From: Aplidium turbinatum
Taxonomy: Eukaryota; Chordata; Ascidiacea; Aplousobranchia; Polyclinidae
Reading direction: 5' to 3'
Length of the DNA stretch: 64,000 bases
Assembly: GCA_918807975.1 (NCBI GenBank)
Contig: OU964918.1
Coordinates: forward strand, 45,368,477-45,432,476
Numbering within the stretch: the stretch's first letter is position 1; each line of letters opens with the position of its first letter. The notes beneath the pieces are model-generated. The model saw only the letters and a list, made by a program, of their open reading frames with translations, did not search any database and had not been told where the DNA came from. Made by a program: the position numbers and the translations under genes. Of the stretch, positions 24,440 through 37,500 are shown piece after piece.

Positions 24440-27400
24440 CGATAAAAACAATCAGATGACATGGCAGCCATCAAAACTAGATAATAGCATACATAGAATT
24501 ATTATAATGAAGACGGTAATTTGATATACGATGGCAATCAGACCTCACCAGGGAGGCAACAATAGAGTTAGACGATACTTCGCATCTTCCAACAAAAGAA
24601 AAAACATATTTACGAAGTAATGCATCAAATGTTATGATGTTACACAAGACTTGATGTTCACGTACGCTATAGTGTTTAGGCAAATTGTGTATAATTCTAA
24701 ACGCATTATTGAAGGCAACACGCAGACGATTAATGTCACGTTGATGATAATTTTCCCACAGATGACATGCATACATTGGAGTACAATAAGAACGGAATAG
24801 AACATTTTTAATATCACTGGAGCACTTGTAAAATTTTGATTTTAATTTGTTGGCAGAACAGTAGATTGATCGCACTTGTCGATTTATATCCTTGTCGTCA
24901 CACATTGCCGTGTCAAGAAAAACACCCAAATATTTGACACTGTCTACGAATTTGATCTCACTTCCATTGAGCCGTACAATTGGATTCAAATTTAACTTTA
25001 AGTGTTTGGTTTGGAAGTAGGCTACATAGCAAATGACTTTTTGCAGTTAAAAATGACATCGTTAGAAAGCGCATAATCTTCACACACATTCAAGATACTC
25101 TGCAGACCATGAACACTTGGAGAAATACAACAAATATCATCAGCAAACATGAGATGATTAACAAGTGTATTACCTATGTAACAGCCTGCCTTGGTTTTGC
25201 TTAACACAGTCGATAGATCATCCATATACACAGCAAATAAGTAAGGACTGAGAACACCACCCTGTTTGACACCATTGCTGACAGAAAAAGACTGTGAGTT
25301 ATGACAACCCCAGCGGGGAAGGTCTTGACCTACGAGCCACTTTTTAGATTTTTTGCGTTAACTTTTTTTTTGCTGAAGTTAGAACGCTCAAATTTTTAAA
25401 GCATTTAGCATAACTATTGGGGCAGATCATGGGCAAGTTTCAGATCAATATCTTTAATAGCGTAACTGTTATAAACATTTTCCTGAAAGTTTTCAAAGTG
25501 GCTCAAGGGTGCTGCTGGTAATGACCCATGAACCACCAAAATTAACCCATAAGCCACTGCAATTAAACCAACCAATTTTGTTTGATTTCTGTTATGAAAT
25601 AGACTTTAGACGCAAAAAAACACAAGCATACAAAAAGTAGGCTACAAAGGTACTATTAATGGACCAACTAAACAATCCCCCCAGTAAAATCCGTAGTTTT
25701 TTCGCCCCTCCTAGCATTACTCAAAATAAGGGTGGGGGAGGGAAATAGTTCGGCTGGGCACAAGTGGGGGAAAGATTTCAGCAGACCATTTTCCCTCTCC
25801 CACCCCATTTGGGACTTTGCTAGGAAGGAAGGAAAATCTACAAATTTTGATGGGAGGGAGAGCTTTTTCAGTTGATCCTGATTAATAAAATACATTAGAT
25901 GCTGCTAAAGAAATTGTCCTCAGTTTATGCATTTAACACAAAACCTATTCAATGTTGTAGCAGGTTCAAACTACACAGAAATGTTTGATCCCTTGTGTCC
26001 GTTTAGTGGAGCCACAAGGATTTGGTGGAGGAAGCAACAATACGACATCACATATTTGCACAGTGTGAATGTCTTCAACAACAGGTTCAACAAAATCATT
26101 TCCCTTCGAATTCCTTCTCAAAAATGACACCTTTACATAAACTTCATCATTTTTTTCTTTTGTGATCTTTCCAATATAGTGCACGTCTCGCTTCTCACAA
26201 AACTTAAAAACCACAAAGTCCCCAATGCTAACCGTAGTTTCATCTTTCGAATCATTGATCGTGTCGTCTCCCTCACTTTCATCCGAAGTGTTGTCATTAA
26301 GATGCAGAACAGTTGCATTTTCAGCTTTACCAAATTTACCAGGTACTTTCCAAATCTTCTGACAGCACTTTAAAAAAATTTCTCTTTTTTCTTTGTCCCA
26401 ACTGAGCAGATTTTCTTGCAGCAACCTGGAGGCTTACATCTTCAGCAGCATTGGGTGTGGTAGCATTTTATGCTGCTTTAGCCGGCGAGTCAGTGATGAC
26501 TGCTGATTTTACTCGCTTAGACTTACGGTTTGTCACTTTTTTCTCAGTTGAGCATGTGGAAATGGCCTCACCTGTCCTGGTGTTAGGCCTACCTTGTTTG
26601 TGCTTCTTTCAAATACCTTGATAGCGTGGTTCGGTCAACTTTGTTATCTCTTGCTGCTGCACGTAGCCTATTGCTTTCTATTCTGGAGAATATCTTGGCT
26701 GTGCCATTGACATTTCAAGGCCAGTGAAGTCTCCCCATTTTTTGCTTAACTTTGGTCTAGGACTAGGTGACATGTTTTGATTTCTATACTAATAACATAT
26801 AAGTAAGCTATAAATATAAATTAAAAAGTGATTAAAAAACTGTTAGTCATTGTGCAACATTTTGAAAATAGGCCTACAGCTTTGGTCTGTTGGCCTAACT
26901 ACAGGAACAGGCTAGTACTATTGTATTAGTAGGTGAGTAGGCTAGCCTACCAAGCTAAATTACATTTAAGACTTACAACATAATACAGCTATACAGTCCT
27001 ACATACTATGAAATAAATGGCATCACCCATGAACCATGGCTCAAGAGTCATGCTCCTAGGTGGCTCATGGGTCAAGACCAGCCTGATTGGCATGCTTTAC
27101 ATCAGAACTAAAAAATTAAAGCAAGTTATTAGCCACAATCTGATTAAGATTCAGCACTAATGCCTACCATTGCATATCCGAAATACAGCTTCCTGCACTG
27201 AGCTAAACCTTAAGTACCAGAACAAAAAATCAATGGCACCAAAAATTTACTCTCGAAGGCTCAAAACAGAACTTTCTTTACAACTGGAAAACGCCTTTCA
27301 GCTCTAACCCAGAATTTTCCATGGAACCTTCTGAGACATTAACACGTTCAGAAATAGTACACGTTGGCGCTAGAGTGCAACAGATTTTTTTTTAAAGGGG

Positions 27401-28060
27401 GCGGCTCATGGGTAAACCCGGTTCATAGGTCAAGACCTTCCCCCTACATCCGCTGATGGGTATACCAATAAACTATTAGACGAACAAGGCACATCGGCAC
27501 TCCTCGTTGAATTAGTTTCTTGAATAGGAGGTTGTGGTTTACCCTATCAAATGCTTTCGAAGCATCTAAGAATACAGAAAAAACAGGACTTCCACGTTTT
27601 CTGTAGTAAGACACAGCTTGCTTAAGTACAAAAATGCACATATCTGTGCTATGCTTAGGTTTAAAGCCAAATTGATTATCGTTTGTTGTGAGATAGTCAT
27701 TAATAAAAAAAAGTATAACATGTTCAAATAGTTTAGAATTGACATTAGCAAGAGCAATAGGTCTGTAGTTTGCGATGTCTCTAACGTCACCAGATTTGTT
27801 TTTAACAATGGGAACTAATTCAGTTTTAAGACAAGCATTTGGCACATACCCATGAACAAGGCACATATTAAAAAATGATGAAAGATATACACTGATACTG
27901 GAATCTGCATAAGCAATGTGCTCAGAAGATATTTTATTACAACCAACAGAGCAATTTAATGGCAATTTATGAAGCAAAGAAGAAACTGTGTCAGCAGAGG
28001 TCAGAAATTGATTAGTATTGTGAAAAAGCTTGTCAAAAGCCATAATTTGACAAATTTTGA
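24440..28060 (-). mobile_element. LINE reverse-transcriptase fragment, split by a pogo-like element
   Basis: From the 28.0-kb end down on the minus strand: RT motifs NYRPIALANVNSK, FGFKPKHSTDMCIF and VFLDASKAFDRVNH (27444-28043). After the 25315-27444 insertion come GVKQGGVLSPYLFAVYMDDL and MFADDI (25022-25300), then the thumb and C-terminal part to 24477. No endonuclease domain is present, so it is 5'-truncated. At 25018-25024 a TAGGCTA word breaks the frame; without the extra five bases it would read on as FAMYFQTKHLK. The class is CR1/jockey-like, not resolved further. Confidence 0.88.
25315..27444 (-). mobile_element. Internally deleted pogo-like transposon
   Basis: The ends read GGGGAAGGTCTTGACCTA and the inverse, with ACCCATGAGCCAC-type phrases repeated in both subterminal regions (25345, 25500-25560, 27025-27075, 27405). 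The minus strand encodes a psq-type helix-turn-helix remnant near 26600-26700 (RAAARDNKVDRTTLSRYLK) and a C-terminal domain at 25966-26424 (GDFVVFKF...YIGKITK...VKVSFLRRNS). The DDE catalytic core is missing. It is inserted in the LINE; TA is seen only at the right flank. Confidence 0.75.
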
Positions 28061-28119
28061 CTTAATTGAAAATTTTGACTTTATTGTCAATTGTGACTTT
28101 ATTTTGACCTGTAAACTTC

Positions 28120-28522
28120 GGTAGGCACTTTAACGTATTACACTGCCCGAAAAGGTAACCGCAACCATGCGTGACATACGACATCGCTGATATTGGTAGC
28201 GCTATCATGTGTGACATGACTCAACACGTGATTATCTGGTCGTCTTTATCGAAAGATTTTGATACAAAGAAATTTAACTGAATGCATCGCCACAACCAGC
28301 GTTTCCTAATGGGTTAGGGCAGAGTAGTAGTACTTTCGATTGCATGGGTTCGATTCCCACCCTCTGCTAATACTATTTTTTCTTCTGCAACTGAACTGAG
28401 TGCAAGAAGGATCGTAGTGACTGCAATCAATAAAGTTTATGAGAAAAATTGTGACTAAAACACCAATAATGTCATATACGTTATATGGAATTCGGGCAGT
28501 GTACTACGTTAAAGTGCCTACC
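28120..28522. mobile_element. TIR MITE with 9-bp target duplication
   Basis: The terminal inverted repeats of about 31 bp (GGTAGGCACTTTAACGTA, continuing to CACTGCCCGAA) differ at one position. The flank GTAAACTTC is duplicated exactly (28111-28119, 28523-28531). A 9-bp duplication suggests the Mutator-like superfamily, but no transposase is present. The interior holds a tRNA-like segment with B box GGGTTCGATTCCC at 28345. Confidence 0.88.
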
Positions 28523-28639
28523 GTAAACTTCTCAGAAACACTCCCCTAGGTGCTGAAAACAACTTTATTCTTTGATTCGTGGACAGGCGAGGTCCTTAAA
28601 AACTTTTGACTTTATTGACTTGTGCGAGCCCTAGCTATT

Positions 28640-29300
28640 ACTCTTTTCAAAACATTTTTCGAATATTTCTTCTTCCTCTTTATGAAATATTTGAAATTTT
28701 AAGGTGTGGCAACTTTACGCCAGTTGACAACATAATGGCGCGAAAATATTGTCTTTTCTTGTACTCTTGAAGTTATTAAGTGATTAAGTTTGGTGAGCTT
28801 TGCCTTATGAAAAAAACCGTTATAATTCATGAACTATTAGGTGACAATTCATTTCAGTTAGTTAGGACATGTATAGTTATATTTCTAACTATAAAAGTGC
28901 AATGAATACTTGCCATAACATTACAGTCAGGAAAACTGAACCAAGGCTGTTTAGATGCATAAATTTAGAAACATCTACAGTAGAAAAGCAAGTTAAGTGT
29001 AACTTTGTTTTATTTTCTTAATGAATAAAATTAGGTATTAGCCTATTGTAAACTGCATTATTAAGCCTACATTAGTTGCACTTGTATTGTCAAATCATGA
29101 TCAGTGTTTTAGATGCGAGCTCAAAAGTAGGCTACTCCATTTTGACATTTATTGGTAGCTACTTGCTGTGCGTTGTGCCTATAGATATAACAGAAAATCA
29201 CGACAATAACATATGAAATAAATGCTTTATAAGGTAACAAATACAAGTTTTGCAAAGAATACGAAATTTGTACTTGTGTGCAATACCGTAGTTTAGGTCA
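28640..29300. other. No gene recognised
   Basis: AT-rich sequence between two repeat blocks, with TAGCCTA at about 29040 and TAGGCTA at about 29130. I see nothing else supportable. Confidence 0.45.
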
Positions 29301-29309
29301 ATCTATGGT

Positions 29310-31000
29310 AAGTCTTCTTCTTCAATTGCCTTGCCTGAACCAGGCATCGACGGCCTCAGATGAATAATTAGACCAAATGTTTCTATTATATGTTGCATGG
29401 ATGATTGTTTCTGTCTTGTCGTTAAATTGTTCCAGATGTGTTTGTCTTTGTCTGCCAGGTGCCCGCTTTCCAAAAATTTTACCAGTTAAAGAGAGATGCT
29501 CCAGTTTTTGCTTTCTTACTACATGGCCGAGAAATTTATATTGTCTGGTTTTCATACTTTTTAACAGAGTTCTGGTTTGGTTCACTTGGTGTAGAATTTC
29601 TTTATTTGTTTTCTTTGCCAGCCATGAAATGCGTTGCATTCTACGGAAGCACCACATTTCAAAAGCATTAATCTTTTCTGCCATTTTTGTTGAAATATTC
29701 CAGGTTTCAGAGTTGTAATGAAAAACAGGATAAATATAGCATTTTAAAACTCTAGATCTTGTTTTGAAAGAGATATTTTTATTGCAAAGAATTGGTTTCA
29801 TTTGTTGGAAGCTTGCTTTTGCTTGGGCTGTTCTTATGTTGAGCTCTGTTTCGTCTCTTGCATCCCAATTCACCATAGTACCGAGGTATTTGAATTTTTG
29901 GACCTGTTTAAGAATTGTTCCATTAACTGATAAATTACAAATAGGAGTTTCGGTTGCTTTTTTCTTTGTTATGACCATTGTTTCTGTTTTCTTTTTATTT
30001 AATTCCATCCAAATATCTTGCTTTTCGTACACACAATATCTAATATGTTCTGCAGTTTTACGTCCGAGTCGGCTATCAAAACGGTGTCGTCAGCATATCG
30101 TATGTGGTTAATGTTGTTTCCTCCAATACTAATACCTCTTTCATCTTCAATATGTCGTAAAATTATTTCGCTGTATAATGAGAAAAGGTCAGGTGATAGC
30201 ACACAACCTTGTCTTACTCCTTTCTGAATGGGCGTGTAGTCACTGCAGTCATCATTTATCCTGATAGCAGCTGATTGTTCGTAATATAAATTTTGAATGA
30301 TTCTTAGATCTTTGTCGTCTATTCCAATTCTATCGAGCATGCATAACATTTCATTGTGTTGAACTCTATCAAAAGCTTTTTTATAGTCGATGAAGCACAA
30401 GTACAGGTCTTTTTGCATTTCGATTGATCTTTGAGCAAGGTTTTTCAGAAAGAAGACCGCATTCCTTGTTCCTTTATCAGGCATAAACCCATATTGGCAT
30501 TCGTTTATTTCTGGGTGTAATTTGTTTCTAACTCTGTTCATGATGACTCTCAGCAGTAGTTTAATAATATGGGATATCAGACTAATTGTGCGATGTTCTT
30601 CGCATTCTCTTGTGCCTGGTTTCTTCGGGATTGTAATGAAAATAGATTTTGTCATATCAGTTGGAATTTCACCGGTGTTATATATTTGGAGTACGTCAAT
30701 GCCAATGTCATCTAGTGCTTTTATCATTTCGGTGCTTATTTCATCTGGGCCTAATGCTTTGTTTGTTTTTGTTTTACTTAAAGCAAATGTTATTTCACTT
30801 TTTAAGATGGTTGGTCCTGAAAGTGGCTCAGAGAATTTAAACGGTTTTGTTGTTCTTTCTGGGTCCCCATATAACTCTTCAATGTATTCTTTCCATCTGT
30901 TAAGGATCTTGTCTTCTTCCAAAAGTATTTCACCTGATTTAGACTTTAAACGTTTAGACTTTATGGTAAGTAACTTATATATTTCTAGTTTCACCATAAA
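29310..31000 (-). mobile_element. LINE with reverse transcriptase, 5'-truncated
   Basis: The minus-strand frame 30997-29999 carries a near-complete RT domain: RWKEYIEELYGD, ALGPDEISTEMIKAL, YGFMPDKGTRNAVFFL, CFIDYKKAFDRVQH, GVRQGCVLSPDLF and the catalytic RYADDT. An overlapping frame, 30032-29322, carries the downstream part (YLGTMVNWDARDETELN, EMWCFRRMQRISW, APGRQRQTH) and a stop. The change of frame near 30010 suggests one indel. The 3' end shows a GAAGAAGAAG tail near 29310. No endonuclease is visible. It has no TAGGCTA words. Confidence 0.9.
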
Positions 31001-31132
31001 ATGTGGGGATAATGTGTTAGGTCATTTAATCAAGACAGAGGCTATATTTACCTTATATTGTGGATATAGCCTCTGAGGTTATATTCCCCTGCTTACTCAA
31101 GGAAGATGATCATCTCAATTATGCACTCAGAC

Positions 31133-31324
31133 CAGTGGCGTAGCTACAGAATGTGCTGCCCGGGGCGGATTCAGATTTTGCTGCCCCTTCAAGAAAAAGC
31201 ATGTGATTATGAAAATGAAATGCGTTTTTTTATCAGATTATAATCAAAATCAAAAATTGTAGTCTGAAAGTGCCGCCCCCAGACGTGCCACCCGGGGCGG
31301 TCCGTTCCCCTAGCTACGCCACTG
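31133..31324. mobile_element. Short hAT-type MITE, CAGTGGCGTAGCTAC ends
   Basis: CAGTGGCGTAGCTAC and GTAGCTACGCCACTG ends, with flanks ACTCAGAC (31125-31132) and ACTCAGAT (31325-31332), one mismatch. Only 192 bp and non-coding. Confidence 0.9.
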
Positions 31325-31666
31325 ACTCAGATGTGTTGTTATGTAGGCTCTGTACGGTATGTTTCTGCGCAACCATAGCATACGTGCGAAAAGTAAAGTC
31401 ATGCATGCTTTAATAAATGTATAAAGGTGGCAGCAGTAAGAGAATGGTAGAGCTAAAACCCTTAGATAATACGTGTGATATAACTATTTTCTTGAAGTAA
31501 GAATTGCTAACTTTTGCAGCCACTAAACTTACTTATTGACAGTAAAAATAGAGTGCATAAAATAAGCCATTTTTGTAAAGTTGACTAGCATCATCATCTG
31601 TTCAGTCGATTCCAACTCTTCGTCACTCTACAAATCTTTTCTCTCCAACTCTTGATTCCTTACAAC

Positions 31667-33758
31667 TAGAGCTGGGCGATATTACGACATTTCGATACGA
31701 TACGATATTTTTTCGACAGCGATATTTATTCACAAAGCTCCGATTTTATTGTTTATAAATGCACTGAAATTATAGCAGCATTTTCGCATGCGCAGTGGCA
31801 CAGACATCGCATGCGCAGACAACCTTCAAGCGTGTGTGCATTGTTTACGCATTACAAGCAGTCTTTGTGATTACACAATCCTGCTTATTGATTCTCACGT
31901 GTTGCGAAGGATGAAGTCCGGTAAATACGATAGGAAACTTGCAAGTTGACTGAATTTACGTAGCATAGCGTAGCAGCCGTAGCTTACGGTAGCTACAGCT
32001 AGGCAGAGGTGGGCAGTAGCGCGCTACTTTTGTAGCGGCGCTACTAGCGGCGCTACTTTTTTGGTAAAAGTAGCGGTAGCGGCGCTACTTTTTAGTTGGA
32101 GTAGCGGCGCTATTTTTATTCCAAAGTAGCGGTAGCGGGAGAGGCGCTACTTTTTTTCAGTCGCACTCCCGCTACCGCTACGTTTTAATTTAAATTGAAA
32201 AAAATCCTTGTTTTTTTCGCAATGCTGGCGTGGTCAAGCAGCTATAATCGGCTTGGTTGCAAAGTTTCGGTCTTTTCTAGCTGACGTCAACTTCTTCGGC
32301 GAATATCTCCGTGTGATGAAGCCTATCTGCCAGGCTTTAGACATTCTCCAGGGCGAGTCCAAGGCATATTACGGAGTCTTGCTTCCAACCATCACAATTT
32401 GCGGGAAGAAGTTGACCGAGATCAGTGATCTTGTGACCTGTGACTGTGAGGAGTTGAAAGTGAAAGTCCTTGAAGTGGTTAAGAAACGATTCAACAAGTG
32501 CTTCAACAACGTGAAATGCGTTGTCGCATCATGTCTTCATCCCTCCTTCAAGACGTCGTGGCTACAATTTCTGCACTACGTTTCCACGGATGATGCTGAC
32601 GCACTGCGAGAAAAAATCAAGACAGGTGTAATTCGACTGTTGCGGGAGACATCAAGCCAGGTTGATACCGATAAGAGTGACACCAACACTAGTCATGACT
32701 CTGAGGATGTATTTTTTGGAGTGTTTGCGCCGTCCCATGAAACGTCGGTGCAGAAGGAAGCAACAATTGTGGACGCCTTTTTTTCGGACAAGAGCAAGTC
32801 CTTGAGCTTTTCGAATACCGAGTTAAAACATCTGTTCATTAAATACAACACCCCCATTCCTTCCAGTGCTGCGGTGGAGAGACTTTGTTTTTGTTGGAAA
32901 AGATGTGCTTAAGTGAATGCGGGCAGGACTTAGTGACTCTCATTTTGAAATGCTCGTGTTTTTGAAAGATGCGTAACATTAAATTTCCCTGAGAATGTGT
33001 TTTCTATAACGACGTTAAAATGGCAGCGTAAACGAATGATAACATTCGTTTTTAAGGTCATTTTTGCATCACTAGGGACTTGAGTGTTTCTTAGTGTCAT
33101 TTTAGACAAAAGTAGCGGAAGAAGTAGCGGTAGCGCGCGCTACTTTGGCCCGAGTAGCGGTAGCGGGTAACGCGCTACTTTTGTAAATTGGTAGCGGGTA
33201 GCGGTAGCGCGCGCTACTTTGGCCTAAGTAGCGGTAGCGGGTAGCGCGCTACTTTAAAAGTAGCGGGTGCCCACCTCTGCAGCTAGGTAGATACTTTATT
33301 TTGTTTTGCTACTCACAGCTGCATCTCTATTTTGCATCAAAAACTATCAACAAGGATAGCTGCATCTGTACATGGTGGCGAGCTAATGCACTGACTTTTC
33401 CTACACTTGCAAAAGTTGCAAGAAAACTTCTGTGCATTCAAGCACCAGTGTTAGTAGTGAAAGGGTGTTTTCACTTAGTGGCTCAATTGTTTCCAAGAAG
33501 AGATCGTGCCTAAAACCCTGCAATGTCAACATGCTGACATTTTTGTCCAAAAATCTTTAGTTTGCGACAGTTAAATTGCAGCATTGTTTGCAATAAATGT
33601 TGTTTATTTCAGTACCAGTGCTCAGTATGTATTTCATGCAGTTATAGAAAGCCGTGCTTTGCAATTTGCCATAAAATATCAAAACTTAGATAATATTGTT
33701 TTATTTTTGGTAATGTCGTATCGAAATTATTTTACCAATATCGCCCAGCTGTAGGCTA
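31667..33758 (+). mobile_element. hAT transposon, AGCTGGGCGATAT ends
   Basis: The ends are TAGAGCTGGGCGATATT and ATATCGCCCAGCTGTAGGCTA, with the 8-bp duplication CTTACAAC (31659-31666, 33759-33766). The right terminus carries an extra TAGGCTA-type insertion relative to the left. A hAT C-terminal dimerisation segment is readable at about 33376-33515 (WWRANALTFPTLAKVARKLLC). The remainder of the transposase is missing or displaced by the nested hAT. Confidence 0.9.
32004..33279 (+). mobile_element. hAT transposon nested in a hAT, GTAGCG ends
   Basis: CAGAGGTGGGCAGTAGCG and TGCCCACCTCTG ends, with the perfect 8-bp duplication CAGCTAGG (31996-32003, 33280-33287). Both ends carry dense GTAGCGGTAGCGCGCTAC-like repeats. 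The 32208-32912 frame is a hAT transposase C-terminal half (YYGVLLPTITICGKKL...LFIKYNTPIPSSAAVERL). It belongs to the same transposase family as the elements at 2538 and 53892 but has different subterminal repeats. Confidence 0.93.
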
Positions 33759-33766
33759 CTTACAAC

Positions 33767-34584
33767 CTCCTTCAGCTCTTCCATGCCCATCCGGCTGTTC
33801 GTCACAATGTAAGCCATCTTGTTTTAGGACAACCCTTCCCTCTTCTTCTGCTAACCAAACCAAGCATGATGTCTTTTTTCAGTAAAGGCCTCTCATTATA
33901 TTGACTAGCAAATAACATGAAAAGAAATTTGACTCAGTGACCCAGAGCAAACAGTTGTGCAGTAAAGATCATATGCAAGTTTGTTCGGCAAATATGGTCA
34001 ACCCCTTTTGGAAAACGAAACTGTACCCAGGGAAATTCTCCAACTCCAGCAATGTTAAAAAAATTGTAACAACTGAATTTGATTATTCATACTGTTACAG
34101 CTAAAAGCGGCAAAAAAGCATTATTATGGATAAAGTTCTAAAAAAAAACTCTTCTGGGCCGTGTCAAACCAACACCCGTTGTAATCTAAAACCAATGCAG
34201 TCACCACGAGCCACTTACATTCAGACTTAAGTTTGTTGAGATTAGAGGTTATAAACGTAGCTTTTTTGTTGTTAAAAGAAGAGAAGGCGAGAAAAAATAC
34301 ATCATGCTTGAGTGAACAGGTACATATAGCATCTGGGACTTTATTCACAATATTTATAGCTACTGCATTTAATCAATGGGATAAGTAGCAATTACAATAT
34401 TGCAATAAAACTATTAAAGTTGGTAATATGGAAAATTTTTAAATTGTTTGTAACACAACCCCAATTTTTTTTTTAGATTTTATTGTAACTCGCACATTAA
34501 AATATTGACTTTAAATTGTTATAATTTAAGTTCTGGTTGCCCTATACCTACCGCTACTGTACTTTCACAAGCTGAAGTAAATTT
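33767..34584. other. Region upstream of the HORMAD gene
   Basis: I see no gene, transposon end or clear core promoter. It presumably contains the promoter and 5' UTR of the HORMAD gene. Confidence 0.4.
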
Positions 34585-37500
34585 ATGATGGCAAAAGTAG
34601 CTCAAAAGCAGAAGAATGTTGTGGTAAGTGGATATTATTGATTTATATAGCCTCGGCTACATTTTATTTTTGCTTTATTGCATGTATGGTCATTCTCGAA
34701 AGTTTAAAACCACCTGTCAAATTTAGAATTTTTACAATATGCTAGAAAAATTATCCCAAATGCTATATCATAAATAATGTTGTTGTGTAACTGTACTTTT
34801 GCGTACCGTAACATATGCTTCGATGCAAACTGTTATAAATGAGCAGTTTCTTTTGAACTGGGCGTACTCTTTTTTCTAAACGTAACCTACTTACATTTGT
34901 GTCTGTGCACAAGAATCTTAGTACAATCTAGTCTTTTGCTGGAACATATGGTGAGCGCACTCTCATCTTCCTCATATGATCATCTGTTGGGGTGGGAACC
35001 CTGGGTCTACCAGCCCTTTTCAACACCACTAAACTTTCAAGTTTTATAAATCTCACTATTGTCTGATGGATTGCTGTCTTGCTGAAACATAGTTTTTCAA
35101 ACTTTTTTTTCTGAGTATATACCCTTTTTTGTGATATCACACGTTTTAACTTCTTAACAGTTGATAGCTCCTTTTTTGACCATATTTTTGGCAACAAGTT
35201 AAGAAAAAGTGAATTCTTTCGTTTCCAAAAAACAATTTATTTATAACCATTTGCACAGAAGCATGTGTTACCACATAATAGTATAGTTACACCATAAAAT
35301 GATATATGACATAGCATTTGGAATATTTTTTCTAGCATAGGCTATTGTAAAAATCCTAAAATTTTGAGCGCCACTGTAGATCATTAATTTGTTTGCTATT
35401 GTTTTTTTTTAGATTGTGGTCAAATGTGTAAAAATATAGAAACTGTGTCAAAAAGAGATATGTAGACTACTACCTGTGATCTACCATCTTGTACTAGTAC
35501 CCAACCCACATGGTTCTTCTTCCACAGATTGATCAGCTGTCACCTTCCTTGTAAACTCCCTCCATTTTGTTTTTACTAATAAATATGGCATGCTTTTCAG
35601 TGTGTAATTTCCTTGATATTGTCAATACATTTCATCTCTTGTCATTCTTTTTTTTTTTGTCTTAAACCAATTCACTCAACATTACGTTTTCCAATAAGTT
35701 GTTGTTTGCAATATGTCAAAAGTATTGTAGGTTTTTTAGATTGGTATTGTTAATGAGATTCCAGTTGTTATCTATTTTGGGGTAATAAATTAATTTGTTT
35801 TTCTTTCTCTCCAGATAATGTGTAATTGAGTCTAATGAATCCACACTTCAAAACTTTTCGGTTTTTTAATGTCATGTTTTTTTGCATGTTAAAATGTCAT
35901 ATCGTTTTTTGTGACAATTGGGAAAACCACACTTTGCTGCAATCTTAATTTTGCAATTTTGTTTTTTTTTCTGTAAGACGGTCTTACGATTTTTTTTTAT
36001 GAAACCATTTCTTTATTTCGTTGTTTTGATATTCAGGAAGAAAGTTGCTTGAATCAAGTTGAAAGCAAAAATTTTATCAAAAAAATGCTGGCTATTGGAA
36101 TATCTAATATCGTTTATCTGAGAAATCTTTTTCCAGAATCGGCATTTTCAGATCGCAGAATTGAAGGTAGCTTGATTCTGATAGTTATTAACAATATTGC
36201 TGGAATCAATATCAATGTTGTTTTTATATAATAATAATAATGTTAGTTTTTATATAGCGCTGTATCCATCGCAGAATGCGTTGCTCCTCAGCGCTTTACA
36301 AAGCAGACAGTGTCAATGCAGCCGTATAGAGGCGCAACTGAGTACATTATTACCCGAATCCACTCCATTACTCAGTGCCAAGCAGAAATTAGATTCAGTA
36401 TAATACCATTTTTAAAAAGTCTTTGGTATGACCCGACAAGGTATCGAACCCATGCCTACCGATTCAGAGGCGGGCGCACTAAGCCACCGAGCCACCAGTT
36501 TTTTTCAAAATTTGTTCTTGTTTGTGTACAAATAAACAACAACATTTTGAAACAGTGGGTTGCATTTCTTCTTTAGATATGTGCATGGAAGGTCCGCAAT
36601 TCCGCATGGGACTAGCTAACGTTTAAAACTTTAGAAATTAGTAATTATAGTATTAAAGGCAGATATCATACCGATAATAAGTGTATGCTTTGTGTCGGAA
36701 TGGCCCGTTTCGGTGAGTCCGATCCCTTAAAGGGGGATTTTTTAATTTTTTTTTTAAATTATCGGGTACCATAGCCTAATTATCATGGCCGTTTTAGGGT
36801 TAGGGTTAGAGGTTAGGAACTCACCGAATAGTAGCAGACCCGCTTTGTGTAGTATAGTATTTCTTGGTTAAAATGCTCCCATCAATTTTAATTGAACTTA
36901 GTACACAACTAAACTACACAAATGTAAGCCTGTCTCACCATTACAGTTCAGCGTATTGCAAGTATATATTCTTTACTGTGTTAGGACTCTGTCAAAATCC
37001 TTGTTTGTAGTATTATAAATCATTTGTCTCTTGAGCACGTTTTAATGTTTGCGGTTTGTCACTTCTACCTTTTCTAGACCCCTGCTATGTTATTGTAAGT
37101 GATATTTTTTTGCTTTGATTGTCAGAAATAAAAATACGATGATGATGGTGTATCTGTATCCTATGTTTCTTTATATTCTATAGTTTTACTGAATGATCTG
37201 GTTGTTGATAGGAAGTGAAATAGAGCAATGTATAACCAGGTTTTTACTCACAGATTTGCCATTGAAAATTTTGAAGGAGAACAGCCACGAGGGAGCAGGA
37301 CGAATTGTTCATTGGTACATGTGCTTAAAAAATTTTTATAAGGTTAAAATGTAATGCACTAATTTAATGTGTGAGATGGTGATGATAACGGTGATTCGTT
37401 ATAGAGTGTTGTGTCATTGAAAAACAGATGTAGGGATTTGCTTTGTTTGATATTTTGTTCTGCTATAGACTAGACATGGTTTTTAAACAGTGCCTGCCAA

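Larger units (their letters stand above)
23607..28634. mobile_element. Outer repeat element carrying nested insertions
   Basis: The direct repeat CTATTACT (23599-23606 and 28635-28642) flanks ends containing AGGGCC and GAGCCCTAG. TTTTGACTTTATTTTGAC-like sequence lies just inside both ends. Removing the nested LINE and MITE leaves a short non-coding element, probably hAT-like. The terminal match is only about 7 bp, so boundaries are tentative. Confidence 0.45.

Noticed and set aside
28290-28375. tRNA gene
   Set aside because: A B-box and part of a T arm are present, but the acceptor stem and D arm do not form a proper cloverleaf, and the segment lies inside a MITE.
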